This document shows positions 41,675 through 53,757 of a stretch of DNA of 64,000 bases, piece after piece; within the stretch, counting starts at the first letter, position 1, and the number at the start of each line of letters is the position of its first letter. Source of the DNA: Owenia fusiformis (Eukaryota > Annelida > Polychaeta > Sabellida > Oweniidae); assembly GCA_903813345.2 (NCBI GenBank), contig CAIIXF020000012.1, positions 21,962,184-22,026,183 on the forward strand, written 5' to 3'. The notes under the pieces were generated by a model. The model was given only the letters and a program-made list of their open reading frames with translations, was not told the origin of the DNA and did not search any database. Made by a program: the position numbers and the translations under genes.

Positions 41675-42660
41675 TACATGTATATAAAATACTATAAACC
41701 CGGGTTGCTTGCTGTAAAACATAAATACTATAAATAGACTGTGGCCCATTCTGTAGAAGTGCTCTAGAAATGCATCCTTCCTGTCATGGAAGGTCACATA
41801 TTCCAACCTATTTCAAACCATCTGTATGATTATGCTGGACACTTTCTGGGTAGTTGGACTTCATGTAGGGGTGGCAGATGGCCCTCGTGCCAATTTATAC
41901 CCCAACCCCAAGAAATCCTTGGGGGTACTTTAATTCCACCAAATAAAAAAGAATACTAATACATATCAGATATTCATTGTTTTATAGTGGGTAGGGCATG
42001 CCATGGTTAATCAGTGCCAGACATTTCCAATCTCTGACTTATATGGTTACCATGGAAACAGTATTTATATCTCACAATCTTCTCAATTTGACACCCTATC
42101 AAATGTGTCCTTTAGTTTTCAAAGTGAAATATTATTGCAAATCTATTTGGATTTTGTGGCTGCCACTTTGTCAAAACTTGTATAAATATGTATGTATTTA
42201 CACTAAAGCACTAAAAAGTTGATATAATGATCCCATAAATTAGTAATATCTATCAAATATAGTCACACACAACTACTTTTAGGAAAACGTGGGCGTAGCA
42301 CTTTTGGTCCTTGTGAACTTGTTGCAGCATTAAATGAAAAATACATGTTACACTAACATGTTACATGAAAAATTCATATTACACTAACAACAATTGACAT
42401 TTAATTATCATCTACTAACACTACTGTATGTGACATTGTAATGTGTTCATTATCATTATTAGACTTTAATTGTGTTATCAAGATGTACCCCTGGGATGGC
42501 ATATCTTTGCATGGTAATGGTTCTGCTATTTCAAAGAGGGTGAAAGTCAGTTAAACTAAGTTGAACCCAGACAGGGGTGACCAAAAGCTGTAACTTTCCC
42601 TAGTCAGATTGATGCAATAACATGAATATTGGATGAATTTCTATCAGAAAAATTGCAGAC

Positions 42661-43760
42661 ATGACTGATTCAAGTGTTGGTCGCCAGATATCGCCAGTTA
42701 TTCCAGAGGTGTGGATCAATGGAAAACATCTGAAGACAATTGAGACAATGCACCTATCTTTTCTTAAATGCCTGTTGGGTGTTAAAAAATCAACCGCAAC
42801 ACCAGCAATTTATGGAGAATTGGGACGGTACGCGTTAAAAATACGCTTTGAAATCAAATTAATTAAATATTGGCTCCGTTTACTTCATCTATCACAGAGA
42901 AAAATTCTTCATAAAACATATATGACCGTGAAATGAGTCAATTTGGTTTTAAAGGCACTTGGTCAAACAAAGTCATTGATATATTAAAAAAGTATGATTT
43001 ATTATCTTATTGGGATACTCAATAGATTGATGATGACAATATTTTTATCAAGACAATAACAAAAACACTGTATCAGAATTATAAAACTCAGTGAAAGAAA
43101 GATATATTAAATTACCCTGTCTTGAGAACTGATGTTAAATTCAAAAATGTCTTTGAAAGAGATCGAGTTATTTAAATATCCAAAATAAAAATTACAGGCA
43201 AGCAATTTGTAGATTTAGGCTTAGTTCCCACAAGTTACATGTAGAACTTGGTCGTCATTTGAAGCCAAAGCCAAAACCTGTAGATGAACGTTTATGTAAT
43301 ATTTGTGGTATTTTAGAAGATGAACAACTCTTCATCATGATTTGTAAGAAAAACACTACAGAAAGAAAACTTTTGTTTGACACCCTTACACAATTTAATT
43401 TTGTAGGCAGTCCTGACATTATTTTTAAAAAACTGATGTCTCACAAAAATTCTTATGTAATTTTACATTTAGCAAAGTTCATCTATCATTCACTCAAAAA
43501 TTGGATTAATGTGTCAACGATGCATCACACTGATATTTAAATTTCTGTCAAGTCGAATCTGTATTTTACAATTATCTTGTATTTTTGTATTTTACATTTG
43601 ATGATGTAATTAGAATTGTATTTTATAACAACTTTATTTTTGTATTCAGTAGTTAGTTTAGCCTTAGGTCCGTTTTGTAGATTGTAGGCTTAGTTTTTTA
43701 GTGACTAATATGTCATTGTAATGACATCAGAGAGTCAATAAAAGATTCATAATGTTTTAG
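42661..43760 (+). pseudogene. LINE (non-LTR retrotransposon) ORF2 C-terminal fragment, broken
   Basis: Two remnants of the region after the reverse transcriptase: 42661-42936 with MHLSFLKCLLGVKKSTATPA and GELGRYALKIRFEIKLIKYW, and 43259-43540 with ERLCNICGILEDEQLFIMIC, the C..C...H/I..C-type C-terminal motif of CR1/Jockey-like ORF2. Between them the frame is broken by stops at 42934, 43023 and others. AATAAAAGATTCATAATG near 43737 may be the element's 3' end. RT, endonuclease and ORF1 are missing. Subfamily is not assigned. Confidence 0.75.
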
Positions 43761-43927
43761 AAATGACATTGATGTGTGACAAGTTTGACTGAGGAACAAT
43801 ATTCAATAAATTGGTCATTTTGATCTTCCGTGCAGACTTGATCCACACTTACAGCCTTTGGCTCAACCCAGCACCACGTTCGTGTTGGAGCATATTCCTG
43901 TTACTTTCACAGTACATCAGTATAATA

Positions 43928-45476
43928 CAGAGCTGTCAAGTGTCCCGCGAATGGCGGGATTATCCCGCGAATTTGATCAAAATTAGGCTAATTCGCGTGT
44001 CCCGCAATGTCCCGCGAAGTCCCGCAAATGTGGTTTTTGACCTCCGCGAATTTCCGAAATTTTTGCAATCCCCTATATTGTGATTATCTTATCTTATAAA
44101 AGAAGCTAAGTTTTTGCACTTTTGAGGAGTAAAGTTTACCTAATTTTAAGTACCTAGCATGCTGTTGTTTGGTATCAAAATAAAGAGGAAGGGTTCAATT
44201 TTCATTTTAATTACGAAAATAGGGATGTAGGTCAAAAATAGTTCTAACGTTGGTTTTTACTATCTGTGTGGCCTTCATCTCAGAACTGAGCAAATGTTAG
44301 CAAACGCGAGTTACAATAAATGGACGCTGATGTTCAAATAAAAAGCATTTTAAGGCTCTTTTCGTCCTCTATCATCATATTTCCATTGGTAATGAAAGGG
44401 GGAGGGGGGGGATGCGATCGCACCCCCTCCTGGCTACGCCAATGACATTGTAAGACGATTTGAAAAACAAGACAAATCAATCTTACTCCATTTTCAATAG
44501 TTCGTTTGTTGGTACGTGAATTGTTTTGATTATGATTTCAATCTGTAAATAGCTATCGTTGCTTTAGCAGGGAGGTGACGTGTTAATTTACATGATTTTG
44601 ATTATTAATCATAATTTAAGTTATCCCAATTTTCGACAAAATGTCCACTGAATTGTAAATTGTTATGTCTTACAATGTCATAAGCGTAGCCAGGAGATGG
44701 TGCGATGGTGCGATCGCACCCCCCCCCCCCATAACCGATGAAAATATGGCCATGACGATAGAGGAAGAGGATTTACTACCCGGTACCCGGTTTTTCTACA
44801 ATGCACCCTTTCTAGAAAAGTAACCCCATTCCCTATAATTTGATGTTGATTAATCGAACCCCTATATCATGGGCTTTCAATTGAAAGAAAATGCCATGAA
44901 TAGGTACATTTTAATATATAACATTATGGGGGTAAGCGTTTCATAGTTGGTCATGACGCCAGAAGTGCAAAGTATTGTTCCGAATTTTTGAATTTCGTGT
45001 TAGATTACGGTACTCACACCTGAAGCATGGTTTTTGTTTTTCATAAATTACAATGAAGTATGATAATATTCCTATGCGTATTTTGTGAAATTGTGTTGAC
45101 GTTTATTTAAGTTACAATGTAACGGTGCATTATATTTGATTAATCAGTATCTGAAAGTTTGATTTAAGTACTTTTACACGCTTTTACATTAGTCCCAATC
45201 ACGCAAATCCCTTGAATGTCCCGGGACATCCTGCAAATTTAGGTGGATGTCCCGCGAAATCCCGCAAATTTAGGGCACTTTGTCTAAAAAATCTGTCCCT
45301 CTATGAAGTTTTTGGTGGTACCCCTGTTAACTTTCCCGCAATTAGGGTGTTTGTCCCTCGAATGGTCCCGCGAAATCCCGCGAATTTAGTAGATGTCCCG
45401 CAAAATCCCACAAATTTTGGGCACTTGGTCTAAAAAATCTGTCCCGCGAGAAAATCTTTAGGGGTTGACAGTACTG
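43928..45476. mobile_element. 6-bp-TSD CAG-ended element, copy 1
   Basis: Ends CAGAGCTGTCAAGTGTCCCG and TTGACAGTACTG; target duplication ATAATA (43922-43927, 45477-45482). Both ends carry arrays of TCCCGCGAA/TCCCGCAAA (about ten on the left, similar on the right). Contains the nested GGCGTAGCCAG foldback at about 44345-44750 and the remains of a second one (CTACCCGGTACCCGG near 44776). Confidence 0.88.
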
Positions 45477-45519
45477 ATAATACTCAACAATGCATACTAG
45501 AAAAAATAGTCAGATATTA

Positions 45520-45834
45520 TGAAAAAATAACTGTAGACTAACTGTGATTATTTCCACAAAATAATTTTTTGGGGAAATCCTGACCCTGGTGCCTACGGCC
45601 ATGTAGTATCTAGCCCAAATAGCAAAAGTGCTGCCATCTACCTACTATCTAGTATCAATCCATCTATCCACATACATAGCACCTAATGAGGTCAGTACTA
45701 CAAGTAAAGCTTTTGCCTCCTGTCTATGGTAAAATAAATAAAACAGAAAAGTTATTTTTGACACCATTGGTGATGCCTACCTTGTAGGGTATGGGGATAA
45801 AAGGAAACGTCATGATAACACTTAAAATGTCTTA
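45520..45834. other. spacer, nothing recognised
   Basis: No element ends or coding sequence seen between copy 1 and the right arm of the 6-kb inverted repeat. Confidence 0.5.
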
Positions 45835-46085
45835 AGTATCTAATATAATGATAATGAACATATTACAATTTCACATAGTGTTAGTAGATGATAATTAAAT
45901 GTCAATTGTTGTTAGTGTAATATGAATTTTTCATTTAATGCTGCAACAATTACACAAGTACCAAAAAGTGTCACGCCCTCTTTTCCCTAAAATTTGTTGT
46001 GTTACTATATTTGATAAATATAATTGATTTATGGGAGCATTATATCAACTTTTTAGTGATTTTGTGTGTATATACATGTATACAT

Positions 46086-47359
46086 CAGCGGTGGCGGTAG
46101 GCATATATTTTTGTGAGTCATCATGACTCAGGTAGTTTCAAAAAAGTGAGTCACAAGAAAAAAAGTTGAGTCAAAGCTATAAAAGTGTTTTTCTTGAGTA
46201 AAAATGCATACAAAATGTAGAAACCACATACAAAATATTGATTTTGTGCATACCTTTTATTGTACTCTTAAAGCACATTAACAACTAACAATTAATTAAT
46301 TAGGCAATTGCAAGAAAAATGTCACTATTAATCATCTGATTATCTGGTCCAGCGAGTCATGGGTGTGAATGGAGTGGGAGAGGAGTTTCTCCCTGTGTGG
46401 AGTTACACAAATTGGGGTCAAAGCGTTTCATGTTGAAATTCAACATTTTTGCAATCATTCCAAAGTCTAAAACGGCAATATAAGTCCGACCACAATACTG
46501 GGCATCATTTAAATTGAATACGGTAGAATCTTGTAATTATAAAATGAAACCGAAAGTAGATTTGTTTTCATACCTAATTTATCATCATTACCCCCCTTAA
46601 TGTGCGATCGACTGGATTTTCATGTGCCCATTATCTATCTTCATAGGATCAGCTACTTCAGATCTAGTGAATCGAAGATCTTAACTTGAGGGAGTTAATT
46701 GAAAATACTTGGTGAAAACTTACGATAGATCGGTCACTGTGAGCACCATTGATAAACCTACTGCGCATTACATCTGCGCATGCTGATGAAGGGGACGGCT
46801 CAAGGAAACTTGCTAACTTAGCGAAGGAATTTTGCGAACTTGCGAAGGAAACTAAAGGTTCGTAAATCTAGCGTGTGAACATTCAAGGAAGGATTTTATG
46901 CGGTAATTTAGATAAATATACGATCACTAAAATCCTTAGAAGGGAGTATGAAATTAATAAATTATTGTTCAATGTTATGTTCGTTTTATTGCATTTTTGA
47001 TACGCCCCCTAGCACACGAGATAAACAAATCGAGGGATCGATCAATGTTTTCAAGTTTATCATTGAATCTGAATCACAGGGCTTTAAAAATTATATGAAA
47101 TACCGAAATAAGAAAATGATCGGTAGGAAGGAGGCTCGATTGCGCTGAACGAAATGTTAGATTTCCGGAATTAGCAAAATTATAAATTTGATCAATCACG
47201 TATTTTCACGTATAGGGATCAATTTAACCAAGTACCAAGCGGGGATTTTGCATGTGAAACAAACGTGCGTCAGAAAGACTCGGTAGACAATGAATATTTG
47301 CGTCAGAGTTGCAAAAATGTGAGTAAAAAACGTAAAAAATTGCGTTAACGCCACCTCTG
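46086..47359. mobile_element. CAG-ended element with TACAT target duplication
   Basis: Ends CAGCGGTGGCGGTAGGC and GCGTTAACGCCACCTCTG (inverted, partly matching); TACAT at 46081-46085 and 47360-47364. Comparison with the left arm of the 6-kb inverted repeat (near 42185) shows the empty site. No transposase; the 66-codon ORF at 46948 has no known similarity. Confidence 0.75.
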
Positions 47360-47800
47360 TACATATTAATAAAATATTTGACAAAGTAGAAGCCACAAAA
47401 TTCAAACAGATTTGCAAATATTTCACTTTGAGAACCAAGGGACATATTTGGGGGGTCAAATTGAGAAGATTTTGATATCTAAATACTGTTTCCATGGTAA
47501 CCATATAAGTTAGAGATTGGACATTTCTGGCACGGACTAACCATGGCATGCCCTACTTACAATAAAAAACTATGAATTTATGACATGCATTAGTATTCTT
47601 TTTATTAGGTGGTATTAAAGAAAGGTTTACTTTGGATAGGGGCATAAATTGGCCTGAGGGCTGTCTGCGATCCCTACATGAAGTCCAACTACCCAGAAAG
47701 TGTCCAGCATTATCATAAATATTGTTTGAAATATGTTGGAATATGTGACCTTCCATGACAGGAAGGTGTTACAATTATCAGAGTGGACCATTGTCTAAAA

Positions 47801-48599
47801 CCTGAGTTGCTTGCTGCATGTAGAATTACATCCAAGTCCTTTTTGGAATTTTTGGTCGGTATACTATTTCTAAATATTTTGTATTCCTTACCTTCCTCTT
47901 GGTTGGTAGATTTAATGAGTCCACATTTCATATTGATATATTTGTATGTTGTCCAATATAATGAATGTTGTCACAATTTGAGATTTGTTGTCACAATCTA
48001 AGGTATGTTGTCACAATTTGAGATTTGTTGTCACAATCTAAGGTATGTTGTCATAATCTGAAAAACATTTTCAAAATCTCCTGAATCTGTGAACTGAGCA
48101 CAAAGTAATGGTTGAGGTTCATTACATATCCCCCCCCACCAGCATTTTCTTCTTTTAGTACAACTGTTGTGAGATCAAGGTCAACTCGAGGAGATAATCT
48201 AATTCTCTTTACTGGATATCTTAATATCATCATGGGGATAGATACAAAATCCTCATTATAAGAAGAGCTCAAGTGGATTGAGTCTCAACAATTAGATCTA
48301 TGTCATATTGGTAGAATCCATCTTCAGTAGGCTTTAAAGCTTTTTTGTTTTGTATAAGCTTTTCAATCCTCTGTGACTTAAATGCTTAAATAACTCTTAA
48401 TCTAGGATACATGTTTATTGTTCAATGTTAAAGCTTAAAGGCCTTGTAAAAAGTTTGAGAATATGTTTTAATCATTCATTTAACAAGTTTTCATGACTTT
48501 AAAAGTTAATTTAGAGAGTTTTGTAAAAAACTATTTTTAAAAAAGTTTTTAGCAATTCAGAATCAAAATATATGATTCATATCGTAATTTACACTTTTA
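47801..48599. other. stretch between large inverted repeats
   Basis: 47970-48060 has two 40-bp copies of GTTGTCACAATTTGAGATTT. At 48435 TTAA-AGGCCTTGTAAAAAGTTT resembles the end of the TTAA MITE at 33364, but its partner end is not found. Otherwise nothing. Confidence 0.45.
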
Positions 48600-49604
48600 G
48601 CGGGGTCAGATGTCCTTTTTTTGTTCGGCTTTTTCAGGAAAGCAACAAACTTGGCACAGTTGTAGAATCATATGATCTGAGTGAAAAATGATTTCAGGGC
48701 AAGTGATTTGGGGTGGTCTTCATGGATTTTTTAGCCTCCAACCCCCCGCCCCTACCAGACTGGGAGGGGTTTATTATTAAAATTAAATAAAAATGGTTTA
48801 AAAGTATTTTTCTTTAAATGACTTCATTTAGTGATTGCTTTGAGCCTTGAAATTGTGTAAAACCCAATTAAGAAGTTGTCTGTAGCAAGAAAAACTCATT
48901 TTAACCCAATTATCTAAGAATAATTCATTGTTTAAAGGGCCAAATATGGGACATCCAGTACTGTATTTTAAGAATGTGATGTCTGATAGTCCTGAAAAAA
49001 TTGATAGTAGTAGAGGTTTAAGTGTTTATCACAGATAGAAAATATACCATGGGTGACTCAAAAAATTCTCGAAATTTCAATTTTTAAGTGCATGCGGCTC
49101 AGGGGTAACCTTATTTCACCTTAATAATTTTTAAAATATGCAATGTATGCATCTCATATGAGGTCAAAATGATGCATAGATCATTGTTTTGTCACATTAT
49201 TCCTAATTAGATGTAAAAAAATTATTGGCAATTTTTCAAAAATCCAAATTTTCATTTTCGCTTCTAAAAGGCCAGGGGTAACCATATTTTACCTTAATAA
49301 TTTTCAAGATATGTAATATATGCATCTCAAATTAGCTCAAAAAGGTGCATATAGCTTTGTTTTATTAGATTACCCTTGATTAGATGTAGAAAAATGATTT
49401 GACATTTCTTAAAAATCTAAATTTTCATTTTAGCTTATTGTGGCCCCTGGGTAGCCATATTTTACCTCAATAATTTTCAAAGTATGAGACGTGTGCATCT
49501 CAAACGAGCTTTAAAGGGTTTTTTAATCTTCTTTTGTCATATATTATTCTTAGGGAATGTAAAAAATGTTTGAAAATTTGAAAAAATGACATTGTCATAT
49601 TAGG

Positions 49605-50040
49605 CCATAAGAATTAGATTCTCTGTTTTGCGTCCTGGTAAATCCAAATCATGCAAGGGTACAAGGAAAACAAACACAAACTCAAGAAAAAACACAAACT
49701 TGTTTGCTGAGAAATGTATACATTTTATAGGCATTAAAAGGGATGACATACCAATTTGCAGTGATACAAACACAGATCTATACATTTTATACAATATATT
49801 TAAATATAGGTGTTATTCAAGGGTAAAAATAAGAAAATACACAACGTATGCCAAAGTAATCAATAACACTATTTTGACGCACATCAATTTATCCGCCATT
49901 TCGTCTGATTCTGATTGAACGAAATGCGATGTTACTTTCAGACCCTTGTGGTTGCTATTTGGATGTGTTTTTTTTCTGATTTACTCAAAATCGTGCAAGC
50001 GAGGGGACACAAAACAGAGAATCTAATTCTTACGGCCTTA
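49605..50040. mobile_element. nested TIR element
   Basis: TAAGAATTAGATTCTCTG followed by TTTTGCGTCC on the left is inverted at GGACACAAAACAGAGAATC on the right; similarity runs ~35 bp (TAGGCCATAAG / CTTACGGCCTTA). It splits one of the 170-bp units. The 96-codon ORF at 49628 is not recognised. Confidence 0.75.
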
Positions 50041-50748
50041 GCTTTTGATGCCATTTTACGGTATTTATTTAAATAAAGATATATCACACTTGTTACTCAA
50101 ACAAGCTCAAAATGTTGAATATAGTCAAGTTTTGTCATTTATTCCTTCTGAGATAGGAAATAATGATTAAAAAATTATAAAAACTCTCAACATCCATTTA
50201 TTTATTTATATAAAGAATCTCAACATCCATTTATTCCTTTTTAGTACCAGTAGCTCAATACTGTACCATAGTTTTATCGAGCACTTTTCTAAGATATGAA
50301 AATGTTTGACAGTCCAGTTTATACTGAGTTGTGGCATTGTTTAGATTCTGTGTATAATCATTTGAAAATAGAATCCAAATCCATAAAACATAATCAAACA
50401 GGTCAGGATTTATAGATTCTGACAGTCTCCCCTACAGAGCAAATGAGATGTGATTTCAAACATTTGCATATGTTCCCTCAACACTCCTTAAACATCAAAC
50501 AATTTTTTTGCATGCCTCGGATGCAACATCTTTTGTTATTATACAGATATCCGCCTCATAGGACCTACATTTTCATATGTTGTGGCATCAGTATCAGCAG
50601 TGGGAGTAGTCCAGCCACATGTGGTGATAGAAACTGTGGGTTAGAATGCATCAGAATAACAAATGACTCTACAACTGCAATGTTTCTAAAAAAAGATTCA
50701 ACGTTTAAAAACAACTGCAATAGCTCTGGGTATGCGCCTTCCATTCCT

Positions 50749-50973
50749 TCAAATCAGATGATTTAGAGTAGTAGTAGAATGCAAAGGTGACATATCAAAT
50801 CCAGTGATTGCATGAAAAATTGGGAGGGCTAAACTTTGGTCATGGCCAAGTGGTCTTGTAATATTGTGGGCAGGTAGATATTGGAAGGCTTTCCCCTGAC
50901 CATATGCAATCCAAATTAACATTTTCAGTTTTTCAGCACAAGTTGCCACCAGGATAAACCACATCAAAATCAA
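50749..50973 (-). pseudogene. fragment of a transposon-associated protein (minus copy)
   Basis: Open frame with IAYGQGKAFQYLPAHNI then RPLGHDQSLALPIFHAITGF. The pattern (F..IP.H.IA..LG...S.ALP.FHA.TGCD) is one I recall from large uncharacterised proteins of marine invertebrate transposons; the expected TGCDTVSSF continues here as TGFDMSP, so it is decayed. The function of the family is not known to me. Confidence 0.45.
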
Positions 50974-51163
50974 CTGTTAGGCAATGATTGAAGCAGTCTC
51001 TGGTATGGAGAAATATCCTTGATGGCACCTAAGTCATTGCATTACTTGGTCACTATCATCTTGCCATGTTCTTGAGGGTTTCAATGTTGTTGCCTGGAAG
51101 GAGGACAGCTCCCTCTTGTTCCCACTACATCTTGGATTGCATTTGGTAAAAGAAAATCCATTC

Positions 51164-51250
51164 AATAACTAGCTGCGCATGATATTGCAAGATCACTTGG
51201 CCATGACCAAAGTTTAGCCCTCCCCATTTTTCATTCATTCAATCAAATCT
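51164..51250 (+). pseudogene. fragment of the same transposon-associated protein (plus copy)
   Basis: Frame on the + strand reads LAAHDIARSLGHDQSLALPI, an inverted duplicate of the minus fragment at 50749-50973. The flank ATCATCTGATTTGGAGGAATGG (51271) is the inverse of 50738-50760, so the two copies form a hairpin around 51015. Confidence 0.5.
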
Positions 51251-51786
51251 GCATTTAACTACTACTCTAAATCATCTGATTTGGAGGAATGGAAGGTGTT
51301 CCCAGAGGTGATGCAAGTGTTCTTAAACCTTATATCTCTATATAATACTTCATTGATTTATCATTTTATATCTCAGTATGAACATATGTACAAATGAATA
51401 TGACAAAATGCCATTTTGAGCTTATTTGAGTTGCAAATGTGACATATCTTGAAAATTATTATGGTAAAATGAGGCCACCTATAACCAGTCAAAAGCTAAA
51501 TCAAAATCTGATCATTTTTTACATCTCCTTAGAAATGATATGACAAAACAAGATTATATACACCATTTCAAGCTCATTTGAGATGCATATATGTAACATA
51601 CATTAAAAATTATTATGGTAAGTATTGGTTACCCCTGGACTGTCAAAAGCTTAAATAGAAAACTTAGATTTTTAGATATTATATTTAGAAATGTCAAATT
51701 ATGTTTTTATATATTATTAGGGGAAATATGATAACAAGACTTCTGGTATATGAACCACTTTGAGCTCATTTGAGAGGCATATGTAA

Positions 51787-52268
51787 AGCCCGGTATACAC
51801 CAATGGGGCAAGTTGGGACCTCCATAGACTTAATATTGCGTGGGACCTTTTGGGATTTTGCCCCATGAAGTCCGTGGGACTTTATGGGACTCCGTGGGAT
51901 TTTGCCTCATCGAGTCCCACGAGGTCCCATGAAGTCCCACGTGGGACTCGGTGGGACTCGATGGGGCAAAATCCCAAGGAGTCCCATAGAGTCCCATCGA
52001 GAATGAACATGTTCATTCTTTCCATGGGGCATCGTGGGATTTTCGATCATATGACGTGTTGTGTGAAGCCCGACATACACCAATGGGGCACGGTGGGATT
52101 TGATGGGACTCCATGGGGCTTGATGGGACTCCATGGGACACGATGGGGCAAAGTCATCAAGGTCCCATGGGACTTTGTGGGATTTGATGGGGCAAATTGG
52201 GATTCGATGGGGCAAGATGGGACTCGATGGGGCAAGTGGGATTTTGCCCCATTGGTGTATACTGGGCT
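51787..52268. mobile_element. TIR element filled with GGGACTCGATGGGGC iterations, TAA duplication
   Basis: Ends AGCCCGGTATACACCAATGG and CCATTGGTGTATACTGGGCT; TAA at 51784-51786 and 52269-52271. Neighbouring 170-bp units show the empty site (ATGTAACATAC). Interior is mostly degenerate copies of TGGGACTCGATGGGGCAAA, with a second partial terminus at 52068. TAA fits the TWA preference of PIF/Harbinger. Confidence 0.88.
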
Positions 52269-53757
52269 TAACATACATTTCAAATTATTATGTTAAAAAT
52301 ATGGTTATAGAAAATTCAGATTTTTAAGAAATGTCCAATAATTTTTCTTCATCTTATTTGGGGTATGATAAAACAAGACTATATGCACCATTCTGAGCTC
52401 ATTTGAGATGCATATATTACATATCTTGAAAATTATTATGCTAAAATATGGTTACCCCTGGACCTTCTCAAGCTTAAATGAAAATTTAGAGTTTTAAGAA
52501 TTATCAATCATTTTTCTACATCTTATTAGGGTTAATATGATAAAACAAGACTAGATGCACCATATTGAGCTCATTTGAGATGGATATACATGTATTACAA
52601 ATTTAAAAAATTATTAAGGTGAAATAAGGTTACCCCTGGCCATTCAGAAGCGAAAATGAAAATTAAATTTAAAAAAAATTCCAATCTTTTTTTATTTCTA
52701 ATTAGCAATATTATGACAAAAAAAGACTAGATGCACCATTTTGAGCTCATTTGAGATGGATATATCACATATTTTAAAAATTATTAAGGTATAATATGGT
52801 TACCCCTGGCCATTCAGAATCGAAAATTTGAATTTTTTTTGAATTCCAATCTTTTTTGTATATCTAATCAGCAATAATAAGACGAAACAAGACTAGAAGC
52901 ACCATTCTGAGCTCATATGAGATGCATACATTGACTATCTTAAAAATTATTGAGGTAAGATAAGGTTACCCCTGAGCCAAATGCACCAAAAAAGTGAAAT
53001 TTCGATAATTTTTTTCTCTAAGAATACATCAGCTACCAAAGCAATATTTTCTATCTGCGATAAACACTTATACTTCTATTACTGTGAATTTCTTTAAGAC
53101 TATTAGTCATCACATTCTTGAAATACAGTAATGGACGTCCCATATCTGGCCCTTTAAATAATGAATTTTTCCTGGATAATTGGGTTAAAATGTATTTTCC
53201 TCACTAAATACCACTTCTAAAATGAGTTTTACATAATTTCAAGGCTAAAAGCAATCACCAAATGAAGTCATTTAAGCAAAAATACTTTAAAACCATTTTT
53301 ATTTAATTTTTATAAGTTACCCCCTCCCCACCTGATAGGGGTGGGGGTCAGAGGTAAAAAAAATCAATGAAGACCACCCCTAACCACTTGCCCTGAAATC
53401 ATTTTCCACTCAAATCATATGTTTCTACAAATGTGCCAAGTTTGTTGCTTTCCTGAAAAAGGCGAACAAAAAGGGGTTATATCTGGACATCTGACCCCGC
53501 TATTTGGTCCTCTTATTAGTACATGGCTGCATATTTTGCATAGCCATGCCCATTTTTTAGTTTGACCTATTTTGGGCACCAATTTTTTGGGGCCCCCTCG
53601 GGTCAAGATTGCAGTAAAAATCCCATTGACGACCAGTATAATGTTTCATTTCATAATATATTCATGGGCACAGATCTAGCTCAAAATAAGCATACGGTGA
53701 CCACACCATTTTTGAGATAACTGAATCTGGAGAGAGCTACCACTGTAAAGCTACATG

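Larger units (their letters stand above)
41732..47800. repeat. large interrupted inverted repeat (~6 kb)
   Basis: Left arm about 41732-42470, right arm about 45835-47800. Shared inverted landmarks: CCTTCCTGTCATGGAAGGTC, GTAGTTGGACTTCATGTA, TATGGTTACCATGGAAACAG, ACATTTAATTATCATCTACT. The right arm is split by the element at 46086-47359. The spacer holds a LINE fragment and a 6-bp-TSD element, so the structure predates both. Ends are approximate. Confidence 0.75.
48600..53500. mobile_element. 4.9-kb long-inverted-repeat element, TA-flanked
   Basis: Ends GCGGGGTCAGATGTCC and GGACATCTGACCCCGC flanked by TA. Arms of about 1 kb match in inverse order (AAAGGGCCAAATATGGGAC, CACTTGCCCTGAAATCATTT, GAAAGCAACAAACTTGGCAC). 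Inside the arms are ~170-bp units based on GGTTACCCCTGG...AAAATTATTAAGGT: three on the left, about seven on the right. Two smaller elements are nested (49605-50040 and 51787-52268). The centre holds two inverted fragments of a transposon-type ORF. Confidence 0.85.

Noticed and set aside
48051-48272. 73-codon minus ORF (RYPVKRIRLSPRVDLDLTTV)
   Set aside because: Looks protein-like in composition, but there are no good splice sites and no family recognised.
51850-52296. ORFs of 64-148 codons on both strands (GTRWDSMGQ-type repeats)
   Set aside because: Products of the iterated GGGACTCGATGGGGC motif in the TIR element.
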